NCBI GenBank assembly: GCA_002730555.1
Contig: PCAM01000004.1
Coordinates: 2,013-66,012, forward strand
Length of the DNA stretch: 64,000 nt
Reading direction: 5' to 3'
Origin: Chloroflexota bacterium
GTDB lineage: Bacteria > Chloroflexota > Dehalococcoidia > Lucifugimonadales > Lucifugimonadaceae
The notes below the pieces were generated by a model. That model was not told the DNA's origin and ran no database searches. It saw only the letters and a list, made by a program, of their open reading frames with translations. Numbering within the stretch: position 1 is the first letter of the stretch; every line of letters begins with the position of its first letter. Shown here piece by piece: positions 35,684 to 44,491 of the stretch. The position numbers and the translations under genes are program-made.

Positions 35684-36120
35684 TTACTCCCCGATCTCGC
35701 CGGTGCTTGAACGCCTGAGGTGCTGAAAAATCTCTTTAGACGACCCGCCCACCGAGGTCTGGAGGTAAGAGCCCCCGCGTTCTGCGCAGAACTTTTCAAC
35801 GATCGGCTGTGCGTCCTTGAGTTGGTTCCGTGGCATTGTAGGGAAGAAATGGTGCTCGATCTGGTATTTGAGACCGCCGTACCAGTAGTCGATGAGTCAG
35901 TTGCCGTGTACGTTCCGAGCGGTTAGCACCTGCGGCCGCATGAAATCGAGTGCTTCGTCCTCATCATCCATTATCTTCACGCCCTCGTGATCGGGGCAAA
36001 GACGGAACCCATGTACAGACTAATAGTGACCTGGCTCACGAAAAGAAAAAATCAATGCCCCCGGCCATCCACTGAGCTGCGTCAGCAAGAGTATGAGAAG
36101 TCCCCGGTGCAGGGCCGGTC
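35684..36120 (-). pseudogene. Decayed fatty acid desaturase (C-terminal part)
   Basis: The minus strand reads as a membrane fatty acid desaturase split by lesions. Upstream a frame reads VSQVTISLYMGSVFAP; after a frameshift the next reads DHEGVKIMDDEDEALDFMRP and QVLTARNVHGN, then an in-frame TGA, then LIDYWYGGLKYQIEHHFFPT with the third His box intact. It continues MPRNQLKDAQPIVEKFCAER to a stop at 35684. The N-terminal half with the first two His boxes is not found. Family members are about 320-380 residues. Confidence 0.8.
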
Positions 36121-36279
36121 GTGAACGAAAACCTGCGTAGTAGATCCGCCGCCACGGGAATCATACGCAATGGTTACGCCGTCGGGGGAAGTGGCTGTTT
36201 TCTGTTGTGTCATGCGAAGTCTCTTTTCGGGTCGATGCTGCCTGGATCATGATCGCCGCAACCCGATCAACGACTTGAG

Positions 36280-37338
36280 TCAATCCGCCGTTGAGTCTTC
36301 CCACCTGACGCCCCAGACATCCGGGCGGCCGTTCATGAACATGCGGTCGTGGGGAAGAGCTGTCATGAGGTCCCAGATGCGTGCAGCGTTCCCGCCGAGG
36401 ATCAGATTGATCTCGTCCTGCGTGGCGAAATCTTTCACCTGGTCGACTCGATGCAACGAAGTGCCCCACCAGTCCACCTGGTACGGCGCTTCCATCTTCC
36501 ATTTGGGCATGAAGGTCGCGTACGCCGGGCCGTTTCGGTCAAACGGGCGGAGCATGTACTGGCGCGACCCGTAATCGCCGCCCCAGACCAGTTGCGTTAC
36601 GCCGACGTTGGGATCTTGCAGAGCAATCTTGAAGTACTCAGTTGGCCAGCTCCCGGTCTCCAGATAGATGTTGTTCTTGCCCCCACGCCAGTTGCCGCCG
36701 ACGACCCTCAGCACTTTTGGCAGTTCCTGGTCGCCATCGCTGTAGGAGCCAACGGAGTGTCCGGCGTGGCTCACAACGATGGGGACGTCCGGGTATTCAC
36801 CGGCGAGCCGTCTGAGAAGCTTCCAGTGGTCCCATTCAAAACCGCCGGAGAACTCGTGGTAGTCGATCGTCACTTTGTACTTCCGTGCCAGGTCCATGAA
36901 CACCCGCCACTCGCCGAGCCGTTCCTCCAGCGTGTACACCTTGCGCGGGTGCCAGTCGCGCGGTACGAACTCACCGATGCCGATGAAGTTGCCTGTATCC
37001 AGTGCCTCTTCAATCTCGGCCGCGCTGGCCCTGATGTCCCATTCCGCCTCGCCGTGAGCAACCTTTAATTTTGTTTCCTGATCCAGGCAGAACGCCCGGA
37101 ACTTGTCGGGATGCGCTGCCACCATCGCCGCATGAAAAGCGTTGGTCGGCCCAAGCTGGCTCGGAGGCTTCATAAAAGTGATGTCGACTCCGTAACGGTC
37201 CATGTCGTACAAGCACATCTCCGAGTTGTCGTACACCTCCGCCTCACCGGGCCAGTTTGGGTTCACTGTCGGGACCGGCGTGTAAATGGTCGAGATGTGG
37301 GCGTGGGTCTCGACTATGAACCGTGCTGCATACGACAT
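36280..37338 (-). CDS. Amidohydrolase family protein (amidohydrolase 2 type)
   Basis: TIM-barrel metal-dependent hydrolase/decarboxylase of 352 residues. The first-strand motif is VETHAHIS (HxH at about 11-13), with later ligands in DYHEFSGG and VVSHAGHSVGS, and the last-strand Asp in LVWGGDYGSRQYMLRPFD. The C-terminus holds the NLILGGNAARIWDL block typical of the ACMSD/amidohydrolase 2 family. It stands alone; the substrate is unknown, with a cyclic or aromatic acid as one possibility. Confidence 0.87.
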   Translation of the reverse strand: MSYAARFIVETHAHISTIYTPVPTVNPNWPGEAEVYDNSEMCLYDMDRYGVDITFMKPPSQLGPTNAFHAAMVAAHPDKFRAFCLDQETKLKVAHGEAEWDIRASAAEIEEALDTGNFIGIGEFVPRDWHPRKVYTLEERLGEWRVFMDLARKYKVTIDYHEFSGGFEWDHWKLLRRLAGEYPDVPIVVSHAGHSVGSYSDGDQELPKVLRVVGGNWRGGKNNIYLETGSWPTEYFKIALQDPNVGVTQLVWGGDYGSRQYMLRPFDRNGPAYATFMPKWKMEAPYQVDWWGTSLHRVDQVKDFATQDEINLILGGNAARIWDLMTALPHDRMFMNGRPDVWGVRWEDSTAD

Positions 37339-37564
37339 TGGTGGTTCCTCAGGGGAGCCTCGACAGGATCATCCCTGACGACTCTTGAATACCAGGCGGA
37401 CGGGCAATCAGCCCGGGCAAGAGACGTCGATGGGCCGTTCAAATGGTGGACGAATCGCCAGGCGCCTGAATGCTACCAGCACGCGTTCACGTTGAGCGGA
37501 CGGACTTGACGGGTGAAGGAAAGGGGTGGGTCCGATCCCACAGGTTCTTACGGGTAAACCAGTT

Positions 37565-37795
37565 CTACATCCAAACCCAGGAAAGACTCGGACGACAGCG
37601 AAAAGCTTGATGGTAACAATGGACTAGAAGCCGTTTAGCCTCACGTACATAGCAAGAGACGGTGTGAGGTCTCAACCCTTCGATTTTGAGGGCAAGCTCA
37701 AATGATGAGACATAACCGATGTAACCGACCGCTCTATCTGACTTTCGCATACGTCTACTCCATGCGATTGGAGGAGCGAAAGGAGCGAACTGCAA
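37565..37795 (-). pseudogene. Remnant of a tyrosine recombinase/integrase (N-terminal SAM-like domain)
   Basis: A 76-residue minus-strand frame contains SSFELALKIEGLRPHTVSCY followed by VREAKRLLVHC, which matches the N-terminal core-binding domain of phage-type integrases. The catalytic domain with R..HxxR..Y is missing. The ATG lies 29 bases beyond the 3' end of the tRNA at 37824-37899 and reads in the same direction, the usual layout of an island integrase at a tRNA attachment site. From 37339 to 37564 I see no further coding similarity. Confidence 0.6.
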
Positions 37796-37823
37796 AGCTA
37801 ATTACAGTTGTCGGTTAATGAAA

Positions 37824-37899
37824 TGGTGGGCCCGGCAGGGATCGAACCTGCGACCGATCGGTTATGAGCCGACTGCTCTAACCACTGAGCTACGGGCCC
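37824..37899 (-). tRNA. tRNA with CAU anticodon (probably tRNA-Ile2, otherwise elongator Met)
   Basis: A 76-base cloverleaf on the minus strand with acceptor GGGCCCG/CGGGCCC, D arm GCTC-AGTGGTTA-GAGC, anticodon stem GTCGG/CCGAT with loop CTCATAA, T arm GCAGG-TTCGATC-CCTGC, and an encoded CCA. The anticodon is CAU. Acceptor pairs C4-G69 and C5-G68 match those recognised by the lysidine synthetase TilS in tRNA-Ile2, which favours Ile2 over Met. An integrase remnant abuts its 3' end. Confidence 0.92.
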
Positions 37900-38452
37900 C
37901 TACTGCAAGTTGGGCGCAGCAAGTTAATTGCCAATGTACTGACTGATTGCCGCGTCTGTCCCTCTACTTGAGTAGACCTTCTCAGATTAACTGATCTGCA
38001 CACCAGTTGAGCGACCAGTTATCGATTGCCCCCTGACTGGAAGCAGTTGTTGGAACGTAGACTTCCTTTGGGCAGGAATTCCGTTTTGGAATCGATTGAC
38101 TCCTGTGCTGATTGCCTGCCCTCGGTCACACGTGAGTCTGGAGGGCTCGGCCTCCGTCATTTCCAGCCTCAACAGCCGTCATCCATGGAACGGGGTGTGT
38201 CGCTCCACGTACGTTTTCTGGTTATGTGGAACATACTGGGAGTGGAATACGGCGATCCGCACTCGAGCACGCCATGGGTATGATCCGTGCAACTCGTTGG
38301 AAGAGTGGTTTGTCAGTCGTTCGACACCAGGAAAAAGCACCGAGATGAACCACTACAGACTTGCTCATCTGTACCAGTCACGTGATAAACCGTTCAAGTC
38401 GTGAAAATAGACGGTAAGTTTCCCCTCAACTCTTGCCTGAAAGGACATCGGA
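37900..38452. other. Long non-coding stretch, no gene recognised
   Basis: About 550 bases between the tRNA and the Gfo/Idh gene. Open frames of up to about 100 codons exist on the plus strand (for example from 38096) but none has a recognisable domain or a clear ribosome site. The stretch looks less GC-rich than its flanks. With the tRNA and integrase remnant it may be part of a decayed insertion. Confidence 0.4.
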
Positions 38453-39526
38453 ATGGAGAAACTGCGAGTCGGGTTTATCGGGACGGGAAACGTCACCGAC
38501 ATGCATTACCTAGGCTACAAGGACAACCCTGCGATAGAACTGTATTCCATTTGTGATACGGATCCCGAACTGCTGCAGCGTAGATCCGAGGAATGGGGAG
38601 TGAAACGGGCTTACCTCGATTACCGTGATCTGCTCGCCGATCCTGATCTCGACGCGGTCGAGATCATCACTCCTCATCACCTCCACGCCGAAATCGGTAT
38701 CGCCGCGTTCGAGGCCGGCAAACACGTATCAATGCAAAAGCCTATGGCGCTGACTGTCGGGGAATGCGACGCACTGATAGCCGCTGCGAAGGCCTCCGGA
38801 AAGATACTCCGTAACTTCGAGAATTTTCGTCACTACCCACCCATAGCGAAAGCTAAGGAACTATGGGAATCAGGTGCGGTCGGAGATCCTGTGTCGATAC
38901 GCATGAAGGTAGTGCTGGGTAGTGAGGGTGACGATTGGGAGGTCCCGTACAGACGTTGGGAGTGGAGGTTCGATCCCAAGAGGGGCGGAGGAGGTCGAAT
39001 CATGTTCGACTATGGGTCCCATCTGTTTGCTATCGCACTAATGTTCATGGGCGACGTCGACAGGGTTTATGCGTGGATCACTCACACACCTATCCAGCAC
39101 GACTGGTTGATCGATTGCCCCGCAATGGTGATGTGGCAGTACAAAAAGGGCGGGCACTACGGCGTGCTCGAGGCCGTGCAATCCGACGACATCCTAATTC
39201 CTACGAAATATGGTCGACCCGAAGATGAATGGATTGAACTGACCGGTTCCAAAGGTTTCATTTGGATAAACCGGTGTTCATCCGAACTCCTGGACCGACC
39301 CCCGGTCGTAATGTATCGCGACGGCGTGACAACCGAGTTCTCGGATATCGATTCGGACTGGGGGACGAGTTTTATCGACGGTGTCAACGACTTCATCGCC
39401 GGAATAGCCGGACAAAATGAACTCCACTTGACCGGGGAGGAGGGTAAAAAGGTGGTGCAGTTGTGTCGAGCAGTAGAACTATCTGCAGCCGAGCGTCGTG
39501 AGGTAAGACCTGACGAGATAACTTGA
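38453..39526 (+). CDS. Gfo/Idh/MocA-family oxidoreductase
   Basis: NAD(P)-dependent sugar or polyol dehydrogenase of 357 residues. The Rossmann domain begins RVGFIGTGNVTDMHYLGY, with ITPHHLHAEIGIAAFEAGKH and the catalytic Lys in MQKPMALTVGECD at about residues 100-112. The C-terminal domain has GGGGRIMFDYGSHLFAIALM with the conserved Asp and His. It lies 261 bases before an enolase-superfamily gene in the same direction, consistent with a shared sugar-acid pathway. The substrate is not predictable. Confidence 0.9.
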   Translation: MEKLRVGFIGTGNVTDMHYLGYKDNPAIELYSICDTDPELLQRRSEEWGVKRAYLDYRDLLADPDLDAVEIITPHHLHAEIGIAAFEAGKHVSMQKPMALTVGECDALIAAAKASGKILRNFENFRHYPPIAKAKELWESGAVGDPVSIRMKVVLGSEGDDWEVPYRRWEWRFDPKRGGGGRIMFDYGSHLFAIALMFMGDVDRVYAWITHTPIQHDWLIDCPAMVMWQYKKGGHYGVLEAVQSDDILIPTKYGRPEDEWIELTGSKGFIWINRCSSELLDRPPVVMYRDGVTTEFSDIDSDWGTSFIDGVNDFIAGIAGQNELHLTGEEGKKVVQLCRAVELSAAERREVRPDEIT

Positions 39527-39787
39527 TTTCGACAGTGTTGTGATTGAGAACAGGACTGGATCATCACTCTGTGAGCGCCCCCGGGAATTGAGCATCCGGT
39601 ACCTGACAGGAGGCCTCCTCCTCCTCGATGAATCTGCTCGTCTCGGTCAGGCCCACTGGGGTTCGGAATGTCGAGCACCGGTAGTGTTACGGATCCGCGC
39701 GAAGCGGAGTCAACCTTGTTCCGCCGGTGCTAGACTCCTGCGGGCCCAGACCATGGTCGATATGTCCCAGGTAAAGGAACCTTCCGA

Positions 39788-40885
39788 GTGAAGATCACTG
39801 ACGTCCGCATGGAGGTTTACAGTTGGCCGCGTGAGAAACCGATCACGAATGGCCTCTACACCTACACGCACTCCGGCATCCGCCCGGTGATCATCGACAC
39901 AGACGAAGGTATCACCGGCATCGGGCTAGCCGGTGGTGACCAGGTTTCGCCGGCCGTCACGGTGTCGATAGTCGAACACTTCAAAGAGGCCCTGATCGGC
40001 AAAGACCCGCTGGATAACGAGCGCCACTGGCACGAGATGTGGCGACCAAAGCTGGTCGGCCGCCGCGGCATCACGACACGGGTACTTGGCGGCATAGACA
40101 TGGCGCTCTGGGACATTAAAGGCAAGGTCGCCGGGCTGCCGCTTTACAAGCTGCTGGGTGGATTTACCAACAAGATAGACACCTACATCGCGGGCGGCTA
40201 CTACGAGGAAGGCAAGGGCCTCAAAGAGCTGGCCGAGGAGATGGAGCACAACGTCGATCTCGGCGTGCGCGCCGTCAAAATGAAGGTCGGCGCTGCATCC
40301 ATCAACGAGGACGTGGAGCGCGTGCGTGTGGCTCGTGAGGCGATCGGCCCAGACGTCCGGCTGATGGTCGACGCCAACAATGCATACCGCCACTACCAGG
40401 CGATCGAGTTCGCACGCAAAGCCGAGAAGTACGATTTGTTCTGGTTTGAGGAGCCGGTGGAGCCGGACGACTACATCGGGCAGGCGGAGGTCACACGCGC
40501 CACCAGCATCCCCATTGCAGCCGGCGAGAACGAGTACACCCGTTACGGATTCCGGGACATGATCAACGCACGGGCCGTCGACATTCTCCAGCCGGACGCG
40601 CTGGTCTTGGGCGGCGTCACGGAATTCATGAAGATCTCAGCGCTGGCGCAGGCGAACGACCTGGACATCGCACCACACGGCAAACAGGAGGTCCACATCC
40701 ACCTGGTGACTGCGATACCGAACGGATTGATCCTGGAGTACTACGCAGACACCTTCGACGCCATGCACGGCAACGTGTTCAAAGATACGCTGAGGATCGC
40801 AGACGGCTACGTCTACGCGCCGGACCGCCTTGGCCTTGGCATCGAGCTCAACTCCGAGTTCCTACAGAAATATCGCGTGGGCTAA
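39788..40885 (+). CDS. Enolase-superfamily protein, mandelate racemase-type
   Basis: A 365-residue enzyme from GTG 39788. Unlike the two dehydratases at 23657 and 24983, it has a KxK pair on the second barrel strand (VRAVKMKVGA), the ligands MVDANNAY, FWFEEPVEPDD and AAGENEYTRYG, and the late His in IAPHGKQEVH. This is the Lys/His pair of the mandelate racemase subgroup (racemases and acid-sugar dehydratases). Its stop overlaps the end of the convergent GNAT gene by four bases. The substrate is unknown. Confidence 0.88.
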   Translation: MKITDVRMEVYSWPREKPITNGLYTYTHSGIRPVIIDTDEGITGIGLAGGDQVSPAVTVSIVEHFKEALIGKDPLDNERHWHEMWRPKLVGRRGITTRVLGGIDMALWDIKGKVAGLPLYKLLGGFTNKIDTYIAGGYYEEGKGLKELAEEMEHNVDLGVRAVKMKVGAASINEDVERVRVAREAIGPDVRLMVDANNAYRHYQAIEFARKAEKYDLFWFEEPVEPDDYIGQAEVTRATSIPIAAGENEYTRYGFRDMINARAVDILQPDALVLGGVTEFMKISALAQANDLDIAPHGKQEVHIHLVTAIPNGLILEYYADTFDAMHGNVFKDTLRIADGYVYAPDRLGLGIELNSEFLQKYRVG

Positions 40886-41469
40886 TTCCGATCCGACGCT
40901 CGGAGATGCATCAAGTAGATGTCCTCCCGATCCGGGTCGAGTGGGTCGAAATCCCGGGAAAACTTGAACCCGAGTTTGGCGGCGACTTGTTGCGATGCTT
41001 TGTTCTCGCGCCCTATCGAGGCCACAAACACGCCCACATCGTGCTCCCGGTGCGCCCACTGAATTAACGCCCTGGCGGCTGCCACTGCGTAACCGCGCCG
41101 CCGAAACGGGGGGAACACCGTGTATCCGATCTCCAGACCGTTGGAGACGGCGTCGCTGAGAGAGTGCAAGCCGGGCGCGCCATGGAAACCGACGTGCCCC
41201 ACCATTCGCCGGTCGGCGCGCCCGACGATCGCGTACATCAACCACTGAAGCAGTTCCGGCATAACGCGTAACTGCGCCAACCGGAACGGGATCCCGGGGT
41301 CATCGACGGCGTTCCAGCCGTCCCAGAGATGGATTCCGTCGAATTCGGCACCGCGCCGCCCCTGCCCCGCAATCATCGCCTGCAGGAACCCGGTCGTCAC
41401 CGACACCAGTTCAAGACCGAGTGCGTCCAACGACTCCGGCGCCCCCCTCCGACCGCGTTTATCCGCCAC
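40882..41469 (-). CDS. GNAT family N-acetyltransferase
   Basis: Acetyl-CoA-dependent acetyltransferase. The core reads VGHVGFHGAP, then LEIGYTVFPPFRRRGYAVAA with the acetyl-CoA P-loop RRRGYA, then GRENKASQQVAAKLGFKFSR. I take GTG 41469 as start (195 residues); the open frame extends to 41565 but the extra residues show no similarity. The substrate is unknown. Confidence 0.8.
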   Translation of the reverse strand: MADKRGRRGAPESLDALGLELVSVTTGFLQAMIAGQGRRGAEFDGIHLWDGWNAVDDPGIPFRLAQLRVMPELLQWLMYAIVGRADRRMVGHVGFHGAPGLHSLSDAVSNGLEIGYTVFPPFRRRGYAVAAARALIQWAHREHDVGVFVASIGRENKASQQVAAKLGFKFSRDFDPLDPDREDIYLMHLRASDRN

Positions 41470-41647
41470 GAGAACATCCCATCCGGGTCGCCCGAAGCAA
41501 ACCCGAGACCCTGTGGAGAGTAAATTCGAGTTGTGACGGCATGGCACCCGGAATATACTCGGCACCGCCCTCGGGGATCATCCCACGCCCGCTTTCCCAC
41601 GCAATACACGCGGGTACGGCGTCGCTGCTCAAGATACGGAGTGACTG

Positions 41648-42511
41648 TTGCCTGATTTTGATTTCGCCCAACCAACCTCTCTGAACGAAGCTCTGGAACT
41701 GTTCGCCGCCGATGGCGAAGTCAGAGCACTTGTGGGCGGGACCGACATAGTTGACCAGCTTAAGACTGGTCGTCGAAACGCCGACATGGTTGTCGATCTT
41801 AAGCGGATTCCCGAACTCCAGCGCCTGGAGATCGAGGCCGATGGCCTGCACATCGGCGCAGCCCGCTCCCTGACAGACATCGCAGAATTCCCGGTGGTGC
41901 TTTCCGACTACAAAGGGCTTGCGGACTCTTCCGTACTGGTCGGTTCGTGGCAGATCCAGAACCGGGCCGGGATCGGCGGCAACGTCTGCAATGCGGCGCC
42001 TTCCGGCGACACTATCCCAGCACTTCTCTCGCATGAAACCAGCGCCATCGTCGCCAGCTCATCCGGTCGGCGGGAGATAGCGCTTTCAGACTTCTTTGCC
42101 GGTCCCGGCCAGACGGTCCTCCAGAAGGACGAGATCCTGGTCGAGCTGGTCCTCCCCCCGATTCCCGACGACAGCGCCAGTTCATATCTGCGATTCATCC
42201 CGCGGAACGAGATGGACATCGCGGTGGTCGGCGCCGGCAGCTTCCTGCACCTCGGCTCCGATGGCGCCGTACAGAAGGCACGCATCGCGCTGGCCTCCGT
42301 TGCGCCAACACCCGTCAGGGCACGGGCGGCAGAAGGGGTCCTTGAAGGCAACGTTCTGAGCGACGAACTGATCGAGACCGCAGCCGTAGCGGCCGTGGAA
42401 GCCGCGACACCGATCTCTGACGTAAGAGGATCGGCCGAATACCGGCGCGAACTGGTGAAGGTTCTCACCCGTCGAACTCTCGGGATCTCCCGGGACCGCA
42501 TCGTCGGTTAG
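41648..42511 (+). CDS. Molybdenum hydroxylase FAD-binding (medium) subunit
   Basis: FAD subunit of a xanthine dehydrogenase/CO dehydrogenase-type enzyme, 287 residues, starting at TTG 41648 (GGAG upstream). FAD-binding motifs ALVGGTDIVDQLKTG (about 27-41) and AGIGGNVCNAAPSGDTIPAL (about 107-126) are diagnostic. It passes electrons from the 2Fe-2S subunit encoded 60 bases downstream. The catalytic subunit is not in this cluster; a candidate is at 8350-10704. Confidence 0.92.
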   Translation: MPDFDFAQPTSLNEALELFAADGEVRALVGGTDIVDQLKTGRRNADMVVDLKRIPELQRLEIEADGLHIGAARSLTDIAEFPVVLSDYKGLADSSVLVGSWQIQNRAGIGGNVCNAAPSGDTIPALLSHETSAIVASSSGRREIALSDFFAGPGQTVLQKDEILVELVLPPIPDDSASSYLRFIPRNEMDIAVVGAGSFLHLGSDGAVQKARIALASVAPTPVRARAAEGVLEGNVLSDELIETAAVAAVEAATPISDVRGSAEYRRELVKVLTRRTLGISRDRIVG

Positions 42512-42571
42512 TCCATCCATCCTTTCCTCTTCCCCGGAAATCACCCTCCGATTATTCCAAGGACCCGACAC

Positions 42572-43039
42572 ATGAAGCACATCTCGATCACGGTTAACGG
42601 CGACCAGCACGAACTACTCGTGGAAGCAAACTGGACGTTGCTGGAAACACTGCGAGACCATCTGAGACTAACGGGAACCAAAGAGGGTTGCAGCAACGGC
42701 AACTGCGGCGCCTGTACCGTCATGGTCAACGGTCGTACCGCCAATTCTTGCCTGGTCCTCGCAGCCGAGATGGACGGCAACGAAATCACGACGATTGAAG
42801 GCATCGCCAGCCAGGGCAAGCTCAACCCTGTCCAGGAGGCGTTCATCAAGGACGGCGCACTCCAGTGTGGGTTCTGCACACCCGGCTTCATCATCTCAGC
42901 AACGGCGCTGCTGCAGCGCAACCCGGACCCGTCCGAGGAAGAGATCCGAACACGCCTCGCCGGCAACCTCTGCCGTTGCACCGGCTACGATAAGATCGTC
43001 ATGGCGGTCGAAGACGCGGCGGCGATGCTCCGGACCTAA
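42572..43039 (+). CDS. Molybdenum hydroxylase 2Fe-2S (small) subunit
   Basis: Iron-sulfur subunit of 155 residues with two [2Fe-2S] sites. The plant-type cluster motif is GCSNGNCGACTVMVNG plus a later Cys (about 40-60). The C-terminal four-helix cluster is QCGFCTPGFIIS and LAGNLCRCTGYDKIV. Length is standard. It forms an operon with the FAD subunit upstream; maturation genes xdhC and mocA follow. Confidence 0.94.
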   Translation: MKHISITVNGDQHELLVEANWTLLETLRDHLRLTGTKEGCSNGNCGACTVMVNGRTANSCLVLAAEMDGNEITTIEGIASQGKLNPVQEAFIKDGALQCGFCTPGFIISATALLQRNPDPSEEEIRTRLAGNLCRCTGYDKIVMAVEDAAAMLRT

Positions 43040-43327
43040 CGATCGGTCGCACGCAACCCCGTAGGGACGGCTGACTCTCCGCCCTCGCCTCAGGGTGATT
43101 TTGCGAACGTCGTACGTGATCGATTAGACCCCCGGACCACGCCCGCACCCCCCAAGCCGTGTAAATTCGACCCATCTGTCACGATATTCGGCACTTTTAC
43201 TCGTTCTATGACGGCGCACCCCGGTTGGCGACCGAAGGCCCATTTCACCTGTGGTAACGTTCTTTCATCGGGCCTGGTCGCTTCCTCGCCCAATCAAGAG
43301 ACCGTTTACCGGTTCGGAAGGCCACTC

Positions 43328-44473
43328 ATGGAACCCGTCTTTCGGGAAGCCGTATCCCAGCTCAAAGATGATCGGCAAGTAGTCGTCGCCACGGTCGTCA
43401 AGACGTCTGGCTCGACGCCGCAGAAACCCGGCGCAAAATTGCTCGTCAGGGACGATGGCAGCGGCGTCGGCACGCTCGGCGGCGGGTGTGTCGAGGGTGA
43501 CATCTGGTTCGCCGCGCAGCAACTGTTGAAGAGCGGTGGCGGCGCCGAGATGCGCTCTTACGAGCTCAACGAAGAGCTGGCGGCAGAAGAGGGACTGATC
43601 TGCGGCGGAACGATGTACTTTCTCATCGACCCCGTCCGCCAGCCCGTGGACTACCAGATCCACGCGGAAGAAGTCGTATCCGCGTACGAAGGCGGGCCGC
43701 CGGTAGCGATCGCCAACCTGATGGTCGCCCCGAAAAGCTCCGGATTCACCGTCGGCGCAAAGTTATTGATCCGTGAGAACGGCGAGATGGTGGGAACGCT
43801 TGGCGGATCGGCCCTAGACAATCGATCAGCACGGATAGCCACCAACCTGATGGCGCTTGGCAAGCAGGAATATGTCGTCGACGAAGAGACCGGAGTTGAG
43901 ATCTTTGTTGAGGCGTTCACCACGCCGCCTACGATGGTCCTGGCTGGTGGCGGGCATGTCTCCAAAGCGCTTGAGCCGATCGCCCGCTCGGTCGGCATGC
44001 GTGTGTTCGTCGTTGACGACCGCCCGGAGTTCGCAAACGCCGAACGCTTCCCGGAGGCCGATATCGTCCTCACACAGGACCTCGTCAGCGGCATCGCAGA
44101 GCTCCCGATAAACGCCAACACCTTCGTAGTGATCGCCACTCGAGGGCATCGTTACGACGACACGGCCCTTGAAGCCGCCGCTCGCACGCCAGCGCGATAC
44201 GTCGCCCTGCTCGGCAGCAAGCGCAAGACGATCATGATCTACGAAGAACTACTCAGACGCGGCGTCCCGATCGAGCGTGTCCGTGAACTCAGGGCGCCAA
44301 GCGGGTTGGACATAACCGCCCGGACGCCGGAAGAGATCGCCATCAGCATCGTGGCCGAGGTCCTGATGTTCCGACTCGGCGGCACCGGCCTCCCGATGAA
44401 GCTGGACGAGAAGTTGCTCCAGGTCGCGGCAAAGCACGCCAACGCCGAGGCCGCAACGTCCGCCGCCGACTAG
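43328..44473 (+). CDS. XdhC/CoxI-family molybdenum cofactor insertion protein
   Basis: Chaperone that binds molybdenum cofactor and promotes its sulfuration and insertion into xanthine dehydrogenase-type enzymes. From ATG 43328 the protein is 381 residues; the frame is open further upstream but without similarity. N-terminal XdhC domain: VVVATVVKTSGSTPQKPGAK and GTLGGGCVEGDIW. A second related block VGTLGGSALDN follows at about residue 160. The C-terminal Rossmann domain has MVLAGGGHVSKALEPIARSV and VVIATRGHRYDDTAL. It lies between the hydroxylase subunits and mocA. Confidence 0.9.
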   Translation: MEPVFREAVSQLKDDRQVVVATVVKTSGSTPQKPGAKLLVRDDGSGVGTLGGGCVEGDIWFAAQQLLKSGGGAEMRSYELNEELAAEEGLICGGTMYFLIDPVRQPVDYQIHAEEVVSAYEGGPPVAIANLMVAPKSSGFTVGAKLLIRENGEMVGTLGGSALDNRSARIATNLMALGKQEYVVDEETGVEIFVEAFTTPPTMVLAGGGHVSKALEPIARSVGMRVFVVDDRPEFANAERFPEADIVLTQDLVSGIAELPINANTFVVIATRGHRYDDTALEAAARTPARYVALLGSKRKTIMIYEELLRRGVPIERVRELRAPSGLDITARTPEEIAISIVAEVLMFRLGGTGLPMKLDEKLLQVAAKHANAEAATSAAD

Positions 44474-44491
44474 AGAGCGGCAACCAGAGCA

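Noticed and set aside
35889-35910. In-frame TGA in the desaturase remnant as a selenocysteine codon
   Set aside because: Desaturases do not use selenocysteine at this position, and the gene has other lesions.
37339-38452. Search for CRISPR array or phage genes near the tRNA
   Set aside because: No regularly spaced repeats and no other phage-like protein; only the integrase N-terminal fragment is supported.
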